From positions 682,001 to 746,000 of the forward strand of contig NZ_CP169368.1 of NCBI RefSeq assembly GCF_042485795.1: a stretch of DNA of 64,000 nt. The letters are read 5' to 3'. Below the pieces are notes generated by a model. That model was not told where the DNA came from. It searched no databases and saw only the letters and a program-made list of their open reading frames with translations. Positions 17,745 to 27,101 of this stretch are shown here, one piece after another (position 1 is the first letter of the stretch; each line of letters opens with the position of its first letter). The position numbers were made by a program, and so were the translations under genes. This stretch comes from Lonepinella sp042485795. Lineage in GTDB: Bacteria; Pseudomonadota; Gammaproteobacteria; Enterobacterales; Pasteurellaceae.

Positions 17745-19076
17745 TTAACCTTCCTTCTCGATTTTTTCTAATGCTTGACGCAATAACACACCGTAATCGG
17801 TTTTACCTGGACAAACATAGGTACAAAGGGCTAAATCTTCTTCATCTAACTCTAAGCAACCTAATGCTTGTGCTGAATCCGTATCACCAGCGGCTAAATC
17901 ACGTAATAATAAGGTGGGTAAAATATCCAACGGCATCACACGTTCATAAGAACCAATTGGTACCATGGCACGGTCGCCACCATTAACTGCGGTGGTAAAA
18001 TTGAATAATTTACGGCTAAAGTGACCTAACACGGTACGAGTAATGGAATATTTATTTGGCTGTGGTGTGATCCAACCCATAAATTCTTTTTCGTCACCTT
18101 CGGCTAACACCGACACTTGCAAGGCATAACGACCTAAGTAATTATATGGACCTTGTGCAGTTGCACCATGTAATACAGAACCTGAAATCACACGGTTATT
18201 ACCACTGTTTAATTCATTTGCTGTAAGTTGTGATAGATTTGCACCTAGACAAGTACGGACTAAACGTGGTTTTTTCACTTGTGGACCCGCTAAAGAAACC
18301 ACTCGATCAGTAAATAATTCACCAGTGGTAAATAATTTACCAATAGCAATTACATCTTGATAATTCAAATGCCACACATGTTTAGTGAAACTGACGGGAT
18401 CGATGAAATGAATGTGTGTTCCCACTAAACCTGCTGGATGAACCCCTTTCACATCATGAACGAGGGTGGTGCTAGCACTTGGTAATGTGACATCAGCAGC
18501 TTTCACCAGATTAATTTTATTGTGTAAACGACCTAACACAGTTAAACCATTAGTAAAATCATCTGCATATTGTTCAATAATCACTGCAGGATCAGCAGCT
18601 AATGGATTGGTGTCCATGGCATTCACAAAAATAGATGATGGTACGGCATCTACTGCAGGAATTTTGCTAAATGGACGAGTACGAAATGCTGTCCATAAGC
18701 CTGAGGATTGTAAATTTTGACGTACTTGCTGTTCAGTTAATTGACGTAAGGTACATACGCCATAATTAGCAAATGTTTCTTGTTCGTTACCTTCCAGACG
18801 AATAACCACAGATTGTAATACACGCTTAGCACCACGATTAATCGCAGTTATAGTACCACTTGCAGGGGCAGTGAAAACTACGCCAGGATTCTTTTTATCT
18901 TCAAAAAGAACTTGACCTTTTTTCACCACATCTCCTTCACGTACTTTCATTGAAGGACGCATACCCACATATTCTTCGCCAAGCATAGCAACTTCGGTTA
19001 CGGTATTACCGTCACGGATTACTTGTTCGGGTTTTCCTGCAATAGGAAGATCCAAGCCTTTTTTAATCGTAATCAT
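17745..19076 (-). CDS. nqrA: Na+-NQR subunit A
   Basis: NqrA is the cytoplasmic subunit associated with quinone binding. The start is set at ATG 19076 (MITIKKGLDLPIAGKP), giving 443 residues as in Haemophilus relatives. The frame continues upstream to an ATG at 19205, but those 43 residues have no ribosome site and resemble no NqrA. Family markers are VFTAPASGTITAINRGAKR and the C-terminal CTYVCPGKTDYG. It is the first gene of nqrABCDEF; its promoter should lie in the 277-bp gap to bolA, where I see no clear sigma-70 boxes. Confidence 0.97.
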   Translation of the reverse strand: MITIKKGLDLPIAGKPEQVIRDGNTVTEVAMLGEEYVGMRPSMKVREGDVVKKGQVLFEDKKNPGVVFTAPASGTITAINRGAKRVLQSVVIRLEGNEQETFANYGVCTLRQLTEQQVRQNLQSSGLWTAFRTRPFSKIPAVDAVPSSIFVNAMDTNPLAADPAVIIEQYADDFTNGLTVLGRLHNKINLVKAADVTLPSASTTLVHDVKGVHPAGLVGTHIHFIDPVSFTKHVWHLNYQDVIAIGKLFTTGELFTDRVVSLAGPQVKKPRLVRTCLGANLSQLTANELNSGNNRVISGSVLHGATAQGPYNYLGRYALQVSVLAEGDEKEFMGWITPQPNKYSITRTVLGHFSRKLFNFTTAVNGGDRAMVPIGSYERVMPLDILPTLLLRDLAAGDTDSAQALGCLELDEEDLALCTYVCPGKTDYGVLLRQALEKIEKEG

Positions 19077-19353
19077 TATTTGCACTACTTTTTCGTTAGG
19101 GTTAAAAATTAAGTCACTATTTTTAAAATAAAAATTGCTAAAATAATGACCGCACTTTGAGTGATAACGTTGGAGAGAATAAAAGATAGCCCCCCAAGAA
19201 ATCATAAAAATAAAAACTCAAATTCAGTGTTGTTCATAAAAAAACAATAATAACAAAGTATTTTAACTAAAATCTGACCGTTCTTCCAGTTTAACCGTAC
19301 TTTTTTATGTGTTTTTGTTAAAAAAAGGTGAAAATATTTTAATATCTACGGGG

Positions 19354-19665
19354 TTATAAACCCACGCCAGCACAATTTGGTGATTTAGGATAATTTCCTT
19401 GTAGGTTTTGCCATTCTGTTGGGGTATAGGTATGTAAGGCTAAGGCATGAATACCATTTGCGAGATCTTGAGCAAGTAATTGATAAATCAGGCGATGACG
19501 AGCTACTTGACGAATGCTGTTAAATTTGTCGCTGACTAACACAATTTTAAAATGTGAATTTGCCCCTTTTCCTGAACTGTGCATATAGCTTTCATTTTCA
19601 ATCTTCACAAAGTGCGGTTGAAATTCTGCAATTAAACGTTTTTCTAATTCTTGTTGTTTTGACAT
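19354..19665 (-). CDS. bolA: BolA family protein
   Basis: A 103-residue BolA/IbaG-type protein (class II KH-like fold), which in E. coli affects shape and stress gene expression and pairs with monothiol glutaredoxins. The start is ATG 19665 with AGGAAAT just upstream; 25 additional in-frame codons to 19740 lack a ribosome site. It is divergent from yajG, the same neighbour as in E. coli. Confidence 0.92.
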   Translation of the reverse strand: MSKQQELEKRLIAEFQPHFVKIENESYMHSSGKGANSHFKIVLVSDKFNSIRQVARHRLIYQLLAQDLANGIHALALHTYTPTEWQNLQGNYPKSPNCAGVGL

Positions 19666-19767
19666 AGATGATTTCCTAACATAAAAATTTTGCATAGAAA
19701 GGCTATACATTATTGACGAAGTTTGCAAGAATATAACCATATAAATTTTGACATTAAAGGATCAATC

Positions 19768-20367
19768 ATGAAGTTAAGTAAAACAATCTCATTGGCTACA
19801 TTAGTGGCAAGTGCAATTTTATTGGTAGGCTGCTCCAACACCCCGAGCAATACATTAAGTTTCAATCCACAATCTCCAACAGCTACGACAGCATTTAATG
19901 CACAAAATCAAAAAGCGATTGTCAATGTGGTGAGTAAAGATGGACGTAGCCAACCTGAAATCTCAAGCTACACAATGAATAGTGCATTATTTAAATTGTA
20001 TTCTTCTCCAGCAGTAGAAAAATTATTTCAACAAGTGATTCAACAAGATTTGAACGCAAAAGGTTTTCGTTTAGCCGACAGTGGCGTAAATACGAATGTA
20101 CTAGTGACGGTAAAAGATTTTTATGCGAAAGTGGAAGAGGGCAATATTCGCCATAAAATTACCTCTAAAGTTCAGCTAGAAGTTCACGTTCAAGGGTTTA
20201 AAGGTAACTTTACCAAGAACTTTGGTGCGAGCCGTGTTGATGAAGGTGCATTGGGGGTGAATAATGATGATATTCAAAAATCCTTAGATGCAACGTTGAA
20301 AGATGTGGTTTCAGCATTATATAAAGACACTGAAATTGCAGGTGCAATTAGTCGTTATGTAAATTAA
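19768..20367 (+). CDS. yajG: YajG family lipoprotein
   Basis: A 199-residue lipoprotein: signal peptide followed by the lipobox LVGC (Cys22). The mature part resembles YajG (DUF/UPF lipoprotein family) in length and in its ending GAISRYVN. Function in the family is unknown. ATG 19768 follows AGGATCAATC; the longer frame from 19723 would bury the signal peptide. Its divergent arrangement with bolA supports the assignment. Confidence 0.85.
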   Translation: MKLSKTISLATLVASAILLVGCSNTPSNTLSFNPQSPTATTAFNAQNQKAIVNVVSKDGRSQPEISSYTMNSALFKLYSSPAVEKLFQQVIQQDLNAKGFRLADSGVNTNVLVTVKDFYAKVEEGNIRHKITSKVQLEVHVQGFKGNFTKNFGASRVDEGALGVNNDDIQKSLDATLKDVVSALYKDTEIAGAISRYVN

Positions 20368-20389
20368 TCTCGTTACTAACTCTCTAACT

Positions 20390-20426
20390 GCGGTGAAAAA
20401 AATTCATTTTTTTTCACCGCGGTTTT
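20390..20426 (+). terminator. Terminator between yajG and apaH
   Basis: GCGGTGAAAAAAA pairs with TTTTTTTTCACCGC around a short loop, followed by GGTTTTG. Both flanking genes end here, so it is probably bidirectional. Confidence 0.85.
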
Positions 20427-20434
20427 GTTCATTT

Positions 20435-21259
20435 CTAGTCAATCGTGGCATTCAAGCTCGTTTGCACAAAATACCGCTGATCTTCCCAACGTAACAACGT
20501 CATTCGATTGCCCCATGCACAACCTGTATCTAAGGCATAAATATTACTCGGTGTCGGTGTGTCCACAAGGCTTGCCCAATGTCCAAAAATAATATTTTCG
20601 GTTTGGAATAATGGGTTATCGCATTGATACCATGCCATTAATTCGGTTGGAGCTTGATCTAACGGCACTTTACAATCAAAATCCAAACGATGATCTGCAT
20701 AGCAAAAACGCATACGGGTGAACACATTAATAATGTAACGTAAACGATCAATACCCGTTAATTCAGACGACCAACGATTAGGGTGGCTATCATACATTTG
20801 TTTGAGTAAATCCGCATAGTGGTCGGATTGTAAAACCGCTTCGACTTCTTTAGCACATTGTTGAGCCGTGCTTAAATCCCAGTCAGGCGAAATACCTGCG
20901 TGAACGAGAGTAAAATTCAGTTTTTCATGGTGAATAAACAAGGGTTGATGACGTAGCCAATCCATTAATTCAGCAAAATCAGGGGCAGCAAAGATGGCAT
21001 CTACTTTATCTCGAGCTTTGACTTTTTTAATCCCCAGTGCGGTGGAAAGTAAATGTAAATCATGATTGCCTAATACCGTATGACCACGTTGTCCTAAAGA
21101 TTTAGCAAAGCGTAAACATTCAAGGGATTTATCACCACGAGCAACCAGATCACCGGTGAAATAAAGTTCATCTTGCGTGGCATCAAATTGAGCTTGTTGC
21201 AACAAAAGTTGCAATTCATCATAGCAACCGTGTAAGTCGCCGACAATGTAAGTTGACAT
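20435..21259 (-). CDS. apaH: Bis(5'-nucleosyl)-tetraphosphatase, symmetrical
   Basis: ApaH hydrolyses Ap4A to two ADP and also decaps Np4-capped RNA. The calcineurin-like metal ligands are present: GDLHG (7-11), GDLVARGD (36-43) and GNHD (64-67), with later histidines in VHAGISP and FGHWA. The 274-residue length is normal. It lies 8 bp after rsmA in the surA-rsmA-apaH series, which matches the E. coli order except that pdxA and apaG are absent. Confidence 0.97.
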   Translation of the reverse strand: MSTYIVGDLHGCYDELQLLLQQAQFDATQDELYFTGDLVARGDKSLECLRFAKSLGQRGHTVLGNHDLHLLSTALGIKKVKARDKVDAIFAAPDFAELMDWLRHQPLFIHHEKLNFTLVHAGISPDWDLSTAQQCAKEVEAVLQSDHYADLLKQMYDSHPNRWSSELTGIDRLRYIINVFTRMRFCYADHRLDFDCKVPLDQAPTELMAWYQCDNPLFQTENIIFGHWASLVDTPTPSNIYALDTGCAWGNRMTLLRWEDQRYFVQTSLNATID

Positions 21260-21267
21260 CTACGCTC

Positions 21268-22128
21268 CTAGTCATCAATATCGGAAATTTCCGTTTTATC
21301 TTCTGCAGGTGGATTATCATATAACCAGTTGGCTAATCTGGCATAATCCGCAATACTCAAATTTTCTGCACGAGCATTTAAATCCACCCCAAGTGCGGTG
21401 AGATTTTCCGTAGAAAATAGCGTTGATAAGGCATTACGCAAGGTTTTACGGCGTTGATTAAAGGCTTGACTGGTCACACGATTTAACCAATACAGATCTT
21501 TCACTGGATTGGGCAAAATCTGATGAGGGATTAACCGTACCACTGCGGAATCCACTTTCGGTGCGGGTTTAAATGCTGTTGGTGGAACTTCTAATACAGG
21601 CATGACTTGGCAAAAATATTGTGCCATAATCGTCAGCCGTCCATAAGCCTTGCTATTGGGGGCTGCACACAAGCGTTTGACCACTTCTTTTTGTAACATA
21701 AAGTGCATGTCTTGGATTTTGTCGTGGAATTTGAATAGGTGAAACATTAACGGTGTCGAGATATTGTAGGGTAAATTACCAAATACCCGTAATTTTTGCC
21801 CTTTCTCCACCAGCCTTTCATCATCATACAATTTGCCAAAATCAAATTGCATCGCATCGGTTTCAATCACCTTTAATTTGTGATGTAAAAAAGGATGATG
21901 GCGTAAGCGTTCTGCTAGATCTCGGTCTAATTCGACTACGGTTAACTGATCTACTTGCTCACCGACAGGTTCGGTTAATGCCCCTAAGCCGGGACCAATT
22001 TCCACTAGATATTGATCTTTTTGCGGATAAATGGCGGATACAATGCCTTGAATCACATTGTCATCATGTAAAAAGTTTTGCCCGAAACGTTTTCGAGCGG
22101 TATGTCCTAAATGTCGTTTTGAATTCAT
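21268..22128 (-). CDS. rsmA: 16S rRNA dimethyladenosine transferase RsmA (KsgA)
   Basis: RsmA dimethylates A1518 and A1519 of 16S rRNA during 30S assembly. The protein has RFGQNFLHD (14-22), the SAM-binding EIGPGLGALT (43-52) and the catalytic NLPYNIS (118-124). It is 286 residues long. It lies 63 bp after surA, with a strong hairpin in the gap. Confidence 0.97.
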   Translation of the reverse strand: MNSKRHLGHTARKRFGQNFLHDDNVIQGIVSAIYPQKDQYLVEIGPGLGALTEPVGEQVDQLTVVELDRDLAERLRHHPFLHHKLKVIETDAMQFDFGKLYDDERLVEKGQKLRVFGNLPYNISTPLMFHLFKFHDKIQDMHFMLQKEVVKRLCAAPNSKAYGRLTIMAQYFCQVMPVLEVPPTAFKPAPKVDSAVVRLIPHQILPNPVKDLYWLNRVTSQAFNQRRKTLRNALSTLFSTENLTALGVDLNARAENLSIADYARLANWLYDNPPAEDKTEISDIDD

Positions 22129-22155
22129 ACTGTATGTATTATGTAAGGTAAAAAA

Positions 22156-22180
22156 TAAAAAGGTGGGCGATTGCCCACCT
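22156..22180 (-). terminator. Terminator or attenuator between surA and rsmA
   Basis: On the minus strand AGGTGGGC-AATC-GCCCACCT is followed by TTTTATTTTTT. It stands 12 bp after the surA stop and 28 bp before the rsmA ATG, so rsmA-apaH expression probably depends on read-through or an own promoter. Confidence 0.8.
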
Positions 22181-22191
22181 GAGAAAATGGT

Positions 22192-23139
22192 TTATTTAAC
22201 AAGATATTGAATATCCGCCCCTTTACGCAAGGCTTTTACCCAGTCTTTGGATTCTTCTTGTAATTGCTGATTTACTAGCGTTTCATACGCTTTTTGATGG
22301 AACATATTTTCACTGGCTTTACCTTGTTTGGTATCGGTAACTTCCAAAATATGCCAACCAAATTCAGTTTTAAATGGTGCAGTAATGGCACCTCTTTTCG
22401 CATTTGCTACTTGTTTGGCAAATTCAGGTACATAATTATCAGCTGGAGCAAAACCTAAATCACCGCCATTGGCACCTGATAAATAGTCTTTTGAATAATC
22501 TTTAGCAGCACTCTCAAAGGTGGTTTTACCTGAAGCAATATCGGTACGAATTTTGTTTAACTCTGCTTTTGCTTGCTCATCATTCAATAATGGAGTTAGT
22601 TTTAACAAAATATGACGCACTCTGTAATGTGTTGTGGTTAAGGCTTGTTGATTACTACTGTTTTTCGCCTGTTCCCACATTTGATGACTCAAGGCTTCTA
22701 CTTGTTCACGGCTGACATCAATATATTTACCAATAGTACGATTACGTACTTCTGACATTAAAATCTGATTAGCAATATTATTACGGAATTGTTGTAATGA
22801 AATGCCTTGGTAATCTAACGCATCTAATAATTGACCATAAGTTAAGCCATTTTGTGCCGCAATATGACGCACGATTTGATCCACTTGAGCAGGGTTCACT
22901 TTAACGCCTGATTCTTTAATGGCTTTTTGTACCAACATATCATCAATAATGTTATCTAATGCTTTAGTACGATTACTTTCAGTATTTGCTTTACCACCTA
23001 ATGCTTTTCTAACTTGACTTTCTAAAATAGGTGTACCATCAATGGTCGCTACTACTTGTTCAACTGCTTGTACATTGATTGAAATCACTAATGCACTGAT
23101 CGCAATTAAGAAAATTGATTTTAAAGAATGAAGTTTCAT
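22192..23139 (-). CDS. surA: Periplasmic peptidyl-prolyl isomerase/chaperone SurA
   Basis: SurA escorts outer-membrane proteins through the periplasm. A signal peptide ends near residue 25 (INVQA). The N-terminal chaperone region (26-165) precedes one parvulin domain (about 171-270) with HYRVRHILLKL, NGGDLGF and FGWHILEV. At 315 residues it has a single parvulin domain, whereas E. coli SurA (428 aa) has two; the short form is usual in Haemophilus relatives. Genomic order with rsmA and apaH supports SurA over a generic PpiC. Confidence 0.92.
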   Translation of the reverse strand: MKLHSLKSIFLIAISALVISINVQAVEQVVATIDGTPILESQVRKALGGKANTESNRTKALDNIIDDMLVQKAIKESGVKVNPAQVDQIVRHIAAQNGLTYGQLLDALDYQGISLQQFRNNIANQILMSEVRNRTIGKYIDVSREQVEALSHQMWEQAKNSSNQQALTTTHYRVRHILLKLTPLLNDEQAKAELNKIRTDIASGKTTFESAAKDYSKDYLSGANGGDLGFAPADNYVPEFAKQVANAKRGAITAPFKTEFGWHILEVTDTKQGKASENMFHQKAYETLVNQQLQEESKDWVKALRKGADIQYLVK

Positions 23140-23171
23140 ATTTATCCGTTAATAAAAGTTAATTAAATACA

Positions 23172-23189
23172 ACCTGTTAGATTACAGGT
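23172..23189 (-). terminator. Weak terminator after pyrR
   Basis: ACCTGT-TAGATT-ACAGGT hairpin about 20 bp after the pyrR stop, followed on the minus strand by TGTATTTAATT rather than a clean T run. Confidence 0.45.
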
Positions 23190-23209
23190 GGCACAAAAAG
23201 TTCCGCTAT

Positions 23210-23746
23210 CTATTGTGACAGTAAAGCCACATTGTAGCAACTATCAAATTTCATGGTACGTACTTGTATCTTTTCATTACGGCTGGTAGGTACATTTTTG
23301 CCTACATAGTCCGCTCGAATCGGTAATTCACGGTGTCCACGATCTACAAAAATCACTAATTCGACTTTAGATGCTCGCCCAAAATCTACCAAAGCGTCAA
23401 GTGCTGCCCGAATCGTCCGACCTGTAAATAATACATCATCTACTAAGATTACCGTTTTATTTTGTATATTAATATAATCAGAAGATCCTTTATATACGGG
23501 GATATGGCTTGGTTCGGCATATTCTAAATCATCACGATAAAAAGTGATATCTAAATCAAATGAGGGGATTTCTTGTTGAGTTAACTCATTAATTTTACGT
23601 TTAATAAGAGCTGCAATTTCTGCACCGCGACGTTTAATTCCCACGATAATTAATTGATCTAAATCAGCGTGCTTTTCGATAATTTCATGCGAAATACGGG
23701 AAATGGTTCGCATAAATTGGTCTTCATCAATAATGATTTTTTCCAT
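23210..23746 (-). CDS. pyrR: PyrR bifunctional pyrimidine regulator / uracil phosphoribosyltransferase
   Basis: The 178-residue protein has the phosphoribosyltransferase loop VILVDDVLFTGRT (99-111) and the PyrR-type regions GIKRRGAEIA and DITFYRDDL. In Gram-positive bacteria PyrR binds UMP and pyr mRNA to attenuate transcription and has weak uracil phosphoribosyltransferase activity; a similar role in Pasteurellaceae is inferred. It stands alone, divergent from rdgB. A dedicated Upp is also encoded in this window (35563-36189). Confidence 0.94.
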   Translation of the reverse strand: MEKIIIDEDQFMRTISRISHEIIEKHADLDQLIIVGIKRRGAEIAALIKRKINELTQQEIPSFDLDITFYRDDLEYAEPSHIPVYKGSSDYINIQNKTVILVDDVLFTGRTIRAALDALVDFGRASKVELVIFVDRGHRELPIRADYVGKNVPTSRNEKIQVRTMKFDSCYNVALLSQ

Positions 23747-23883
23747 AAAAAATCCTTGCTTTCAATCGGGCAAATTAAATTAGCGTTACTATAGCAAAAA
23801 TTCAAACAAAAATGACCGCACTTTGATGAAAAAATCTTTATAATATGAAAAAATCCACAGAGCATAATAAAATTGGAGAGAAA

Positions 23884-24483
23884 ATGAAACAAAAAGTCGT
23901 ACTTGCAACAGGTAATCAAGGCAAAGTCAAGGAAATGTCAGATGTTCTGGCGGATTTTGGTTTTGACGTGATAGCTCAAACGGATTTAGGTATTGAAAGT
24001 CCCGAAGAAACGGGTTTAACGTTTGTGGAAAATGCCTTATTAAAAGCCCGTTATGCGGCTAAACTATCAGGCTTGCCAGCGATAGCGGACGATAGCGGAT
24101 TAGTGGTTGCCGCATTAAATGGTGAACCTGGGTTATATTCTGCCCGTTATGCGGGAGCTGAGGGTGAAAATGCGGAAGCATTAAATCGCAAAAAATTATT
24201 ACAAAAATTAGCAGATGTCCCCACCGAACAACGTCAAGCCAAATTCGTCAGTTGCATTGTGTTATTACAACACGAAACCGATCCAAGCCCGATTATTGCG
24301 GAGGGGGAATGTTGCGGGCAAATTGATTTTGTAGAAAAAGGATCAAACGGTTTTGGCTATGACAGCTTATTTTTTAGCCTAGAAAAAAATTGTACTTTTG
24401 CGGAATTAGATCCCGCTGAGAAGAAAAAAATCTCCCATCGAGCCAAGGCTTTAGCCGTATTAAAAATGAAATTACAAAAATAA
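23884..24483 (+). CDS. rdgB: XTP/dITP pyrophosphatase (RdgB/HAM1)
   Basis: This enzyme removes non-canonical purine nucleoside triphosphates. LATGNQGKVKEM (6-17), ADDSGL and FGYDSLFF with SHRAKAL near the C-terminus are diagnostic. ATG 23884 is chosen because GGAGAG precedes it; an ATG at 23845 would add 13 residues overlapping the likely promoter (TATAAT at 23839-23844). It is followed after 9 bp by the UPF0145 gene and then hemW. Confidence 0.95.
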   Translation: MKQKVVLATGNQGKVKEMSDVLADFGFDVIAQTDLGIESPEETGLTFVENALLKARYAAKLSGLPAIADDSGLVVAALNGEPGLYSARYAGAEGENAEALNRKKLLQKLADVPTEQRQAKFVSCIVLLQHETDPSPIIAEGECCGQIDFVEKGSNGFGYDSLFFSLEKNCTFAELDPAEKKKISHRAKALAVLKMKLQK

Positions 24484-24492
24484 GGAAAAACT

Positions 24493-24816
24493 ATGTTAGT
24501 GACCACAACAAATTGTATTGAGGGCAAGCAAATCGTTGAATATAAAGAATTAGTATTTGGCGAAGTGGTGGCTGGAGCCAATTTTATTCGTGATTTCTTT
24601 GCGGGATTAACGGATATTTTTGGCGGACGTTCAGGCTCTTATGAACGTAAATTAACCAGTTCACGCCAAGAGGCATTAAATGAAATGATCGAAAATGCCC
24701 AACGTTTAGGGGCTAATGCCGTAGTCGGTGTCGAAGTAAACTATACGTCCATCGGTTCGGGTTCAAAAAGTATGTTTATGATTACCGCTAGCGGTACTGC
24801 GGTGATTGTACGTTAA
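24493..24816 (+). CDS. YbjQ/UPF0145 family protein
   Basis: A 107-residue protein of the UPF0145 (YbjQ) family, recognised from the start LVTTTNCIEGKQIVEY, the centre RQEALNEMIENAQRLGANAV and GVEVNYTSIG. The family forms oligomeric rings in solved structures but has no established function. AAGGAAAAACT precedes the ATG. Its stop overlaps the hemW start by one base, so it is translationally coupled to hemW. Confidence 0.9.
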   Translation: MLVTTTNCIEGKQIVEYKELVFGEVVAGANFIRDFFAGLTDIFGGRSGSYERKLTSSRQEALNEMIENAQRLGANAVVGVEVNYTSIGSGSKSMFMITASGTAVIVR

Positions 24817-25970
24817 TGGCTCAACTGACCTTACCGCCATTAAGTTTATACGTGCATATTCCTTGGTGTGTCCAAAAATGCCCTTATTGTGATTTTAATT
24901 CCCATGCACAAAAGAGCGAAATTCCAGAAAGGGAATATGTACAACATCTGTTAACCGATTTACAACAAGATCTTGAACGTTTGAAAGACAGCGTACAGGA
25001 TCGTTGTTTACATTCCATTTTTATTGGTGGTGGCACACCGAGCCTATTTTGTGCGGAAAGTATTCATCAATTATTACAGGGGATTGAGCAACAAATCCCC
25101 TTTTCGCCAAATATTGAAATCACCTTAGAGGCTAACCCTGGCACCGCCGAGGCAGAGCGTTTTAAGGGTTATGTTAAAGCAGGCGTAACACGTATTTCAA
25201 TGGGCATTCAAAGTTTTAACGATGAAAAATTACAAGCGTTAGGACGTATTCACAATGCAGATGAAGCCAAAACCGCGGTGCAATTTGCCAAAGATTCTGG
25301 GTTAAAAAGTTTTAATTTAGATTTAATGCACGGCTTGCCGAATCAGACGTTGCTACAAGCATTAGATGATTTACGCCAAGCTATTGTCTTAAATCCACCG
25401 CATTTATCTTGGTATCAGCTCACCATTGAACCCAATACTATGTTCGCTTATCGCCCACCACGTTTGCCAGATGACGATGAACTTTGGGATATTTTTGAAC
25501 AGGGGCATCAATTATTAACCGAAGCAGGTTATCAACAATATGAAACGTCTGCCTATGCAAAACCTGATTTCCAGTGTCAGCATAATTTAAATTACTGGCG
25601 TTTTGGCGATTATTTGGCGATTGGTTGTGGCTCCCATGGCAAAATGAGTTTTACCACAGGTGAAATCTTGCGTTACAGTAAAACCAAACACCCCAAAGGT
25701 TATATGCGTGGTGAATATTTATATGAACAAAAAAACGTTCCCGAAATTGACCGCAGTTTTGAATTTTTTATGAATCGTTTTCGCTTGTTGGAGGCGGTGC
25801 CTAAAATAGAATTTGAGCAGTTTACAGGGTTACCGCAAAGTGCGGTGCAAAAACAAATAGATTTTGCCGTTCAGCAGCATTATTTAACCGAAAATGAAAA
25901 AACATGGCAAATTACCCAACACGGTAAATTATTTCTGAATGAATTATTGGAGCTGTTTTTACCAGATTGA
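24816..25970 (+). CDS. hemW: Radical SAM heme chaperone HemW
   Basis: HemW (formerly called a HemN-like coproporphyrinogen oxidase) delivers heme to respiratory proteins. The radical SAM motif CVQKCPYC lies at residues 18-25, with GGGTPS further on and SMGIQSFN and DLMHGLPNQT as family markers. It lacks the additional N-terminal cysteine of true HemN. The 384-residue gene begins within the TAATG junction with the UPF0145 gene. Confidence 0.94.
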   Translation: MAQLTLPPLSLYVHIPWCVQKCPYCDFNSHAQKSEIPEREYVQHLLTDLQQDLERLKDSVQDRCLHSIFIGGGTPSLFCAESIHQLLQGIEQQIPFSPNIEITLEANPGTAEAERFKGYVKAGVTRISMGIQSFNDEKLQALGRIHNADEAKTAVQFAKDSGLKSFNLDLMHGLPNQTLLQALDDLRQAIVLNPPHLSWYQLTIEPNTMFAYRPPRLPDDDELWDIFEQGHQLLTEAGYQQYETSAYAKPDFQCQHNLNYWRFGDYLAIGCGSHGKMSFTTGEILRYSKTKHPKGYMRGEYLYEQKNVPEIDRSFEFFMNRFRLLEAVPKIEFEQFTGLPQSAVQKQIDFAVQQHYLTENEKTWQITQHGKLFLNELLELFLPD

Positions 25971-25977
25971 ATAATCC

Positions 25978-26006
25978 TGTTAATTTTTATCAAAAACATA
26001 TATAAT
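25978..26006 (+). promoter_or_regulatory. Possible promoter of cit operon
   Basis: TGTTAA (25978-25983), 17-bp spacer, TATAAT (26001-26006). The -10 box is perfect, the -35 box poor, as expected for an activated promoter. No clear FNR or CRP palindrome could be identified by eye. Confidence 0.4.
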
Positions 26007-26043
26007 ATCAGCATGTTCTCACTTAATTTATCCCTTTTTATAT

Positions 26044-27078
26044 ATGTATTCTACGCGATTTAATTTAAATTTAACAAATGGTAATAAATTATTAAATTTA
26101 ATTAAATCTTTATTAACAAAAAATCATTTAACTCTCGATTCTCAAATAGAAACTTTTATATTAGTTTACAATGAACAGGATAATTTAGTCGCCTGTGGTG
26201 GATTAGCCGGCAATATCATAAAATGTGTAGCGATTGATGCAGAATATCAAGGTGAAGGATTGGCTTTAATTCTCTGTACGGAATTAGTTAATCTAGCTTA
26301 TGAATTAGGGCGAACAAATTTATTTATTTATACCAAACCAGAATATGAGAAATTGTTTAAAGCCTGTGGTTTTTATTCTATTTCTCATGCCTATCCTAAT
26401 GTTGTTTTATTAGAAAATAGTGCGACTCGTTTAGCAAAACAATGTCAAACTTGGTCAAATCTACGAGTATGCGGTGAAAAAATTGGTGCCATTGTAATGA
26501 ATGCAAATCCTTTTACATTGGGACATCGTTATTTAATTGAAAAAGCCTTACAACAATGTGATCATTTACATTTATTTGTGGTCGGAGAAGATGCGAGTAA
26601 AATTCCTTACCGAGATCGTTTTGCTCTAGTACAACAAGGTATTGCGGATTTAAAGCATATTACTTTACATCAAGGATCAGATTACATTATTTCGCAAGCG
26701 ACTTTTCCTAGCTATTTTTTAAAAGATAAAGGCATGGCAGATGAGCTTTATTTAGAATTGGATTTAAGATTATTCCGTGAAAGAATTGCTCCAGCTTTAG
26801 GTATCACTCACCGCTTTGTGGGGAATGAGCCTTTTTGTGCAGTTACAGCTGAATATAATCGACAAATGTATTATTGGTTATCGATTGCAGTCATGGATTC
26901 AAATCCGATTAAAGTAGTAGAACTTGAGCGTTTGACTTGCCATGGGCAAGCAATTTCAGCGTCACAAGTTCGTCAATTATGGCAACAACAAAACTGGGAA
27001 GCCTTAAACTCACTGGTTCCCGTCACAACACTTGATTATTTACAGCAACATAGCGTAAATAATTGTCAATCCATTTAA
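26044..27078 (+). CDS. citC: [Citrate (pro-3S)-lyase] ligase
   Basis: CitC acetylates the prosthetic group of citrate lyase to activate it. The 344-residue protein has an N-terminal GNAT-like domain (EYQGEGLALIL) and a nucleotidyltransferase domain with IGAIVMNANPFTLGHRYLI, characteristic of CitC. No Shine-Dalgarno sequence is visible before ATG 26044. It is the first gene of citCDEF-citXG, 23 bp before citD. Confidence 0.95.
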   Translation: MYSTRFNLNLTNGNKLLNLIKSLLTKNHLTLDSQIETFILVYNEQDNLVACGGLAGNIIKCVAIDAEYQGEGLALILCTELVNLAYELGRTNLFIYTKPEYEKLFKACGFYSISHAYPNVVLLENSATRLAKQCQTWSNLRVCGEKIGAIVMNANPFTLGHRYLIEKALQQCDHLHLFVVGEDASKIPYRDRFALVQQGIADLKHITLHQGSDYIISQATFPSYFLKDKGMADELYLELDLRLFRERIAPALGITHRFVGNEPFCAVTAEYNRQMYYWLSIAVMDSNPIKVVELERLTCHGQAISASQVRQLWQQQNWEALNSLVPVTTLDYLQQHSVNNCQSI

Positions 27079-27101
27079 CTATAATAACGAAGAGGTAATC
27101 T

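Noticed and set aside
19077..19205. 43-codon N-terminal extension of nqrA
   Set aside because: No Shine-Dalgarno sequence before ATG 19205, and NqrA proteins start with MITIKKGLDLP-type sequence at 19076.
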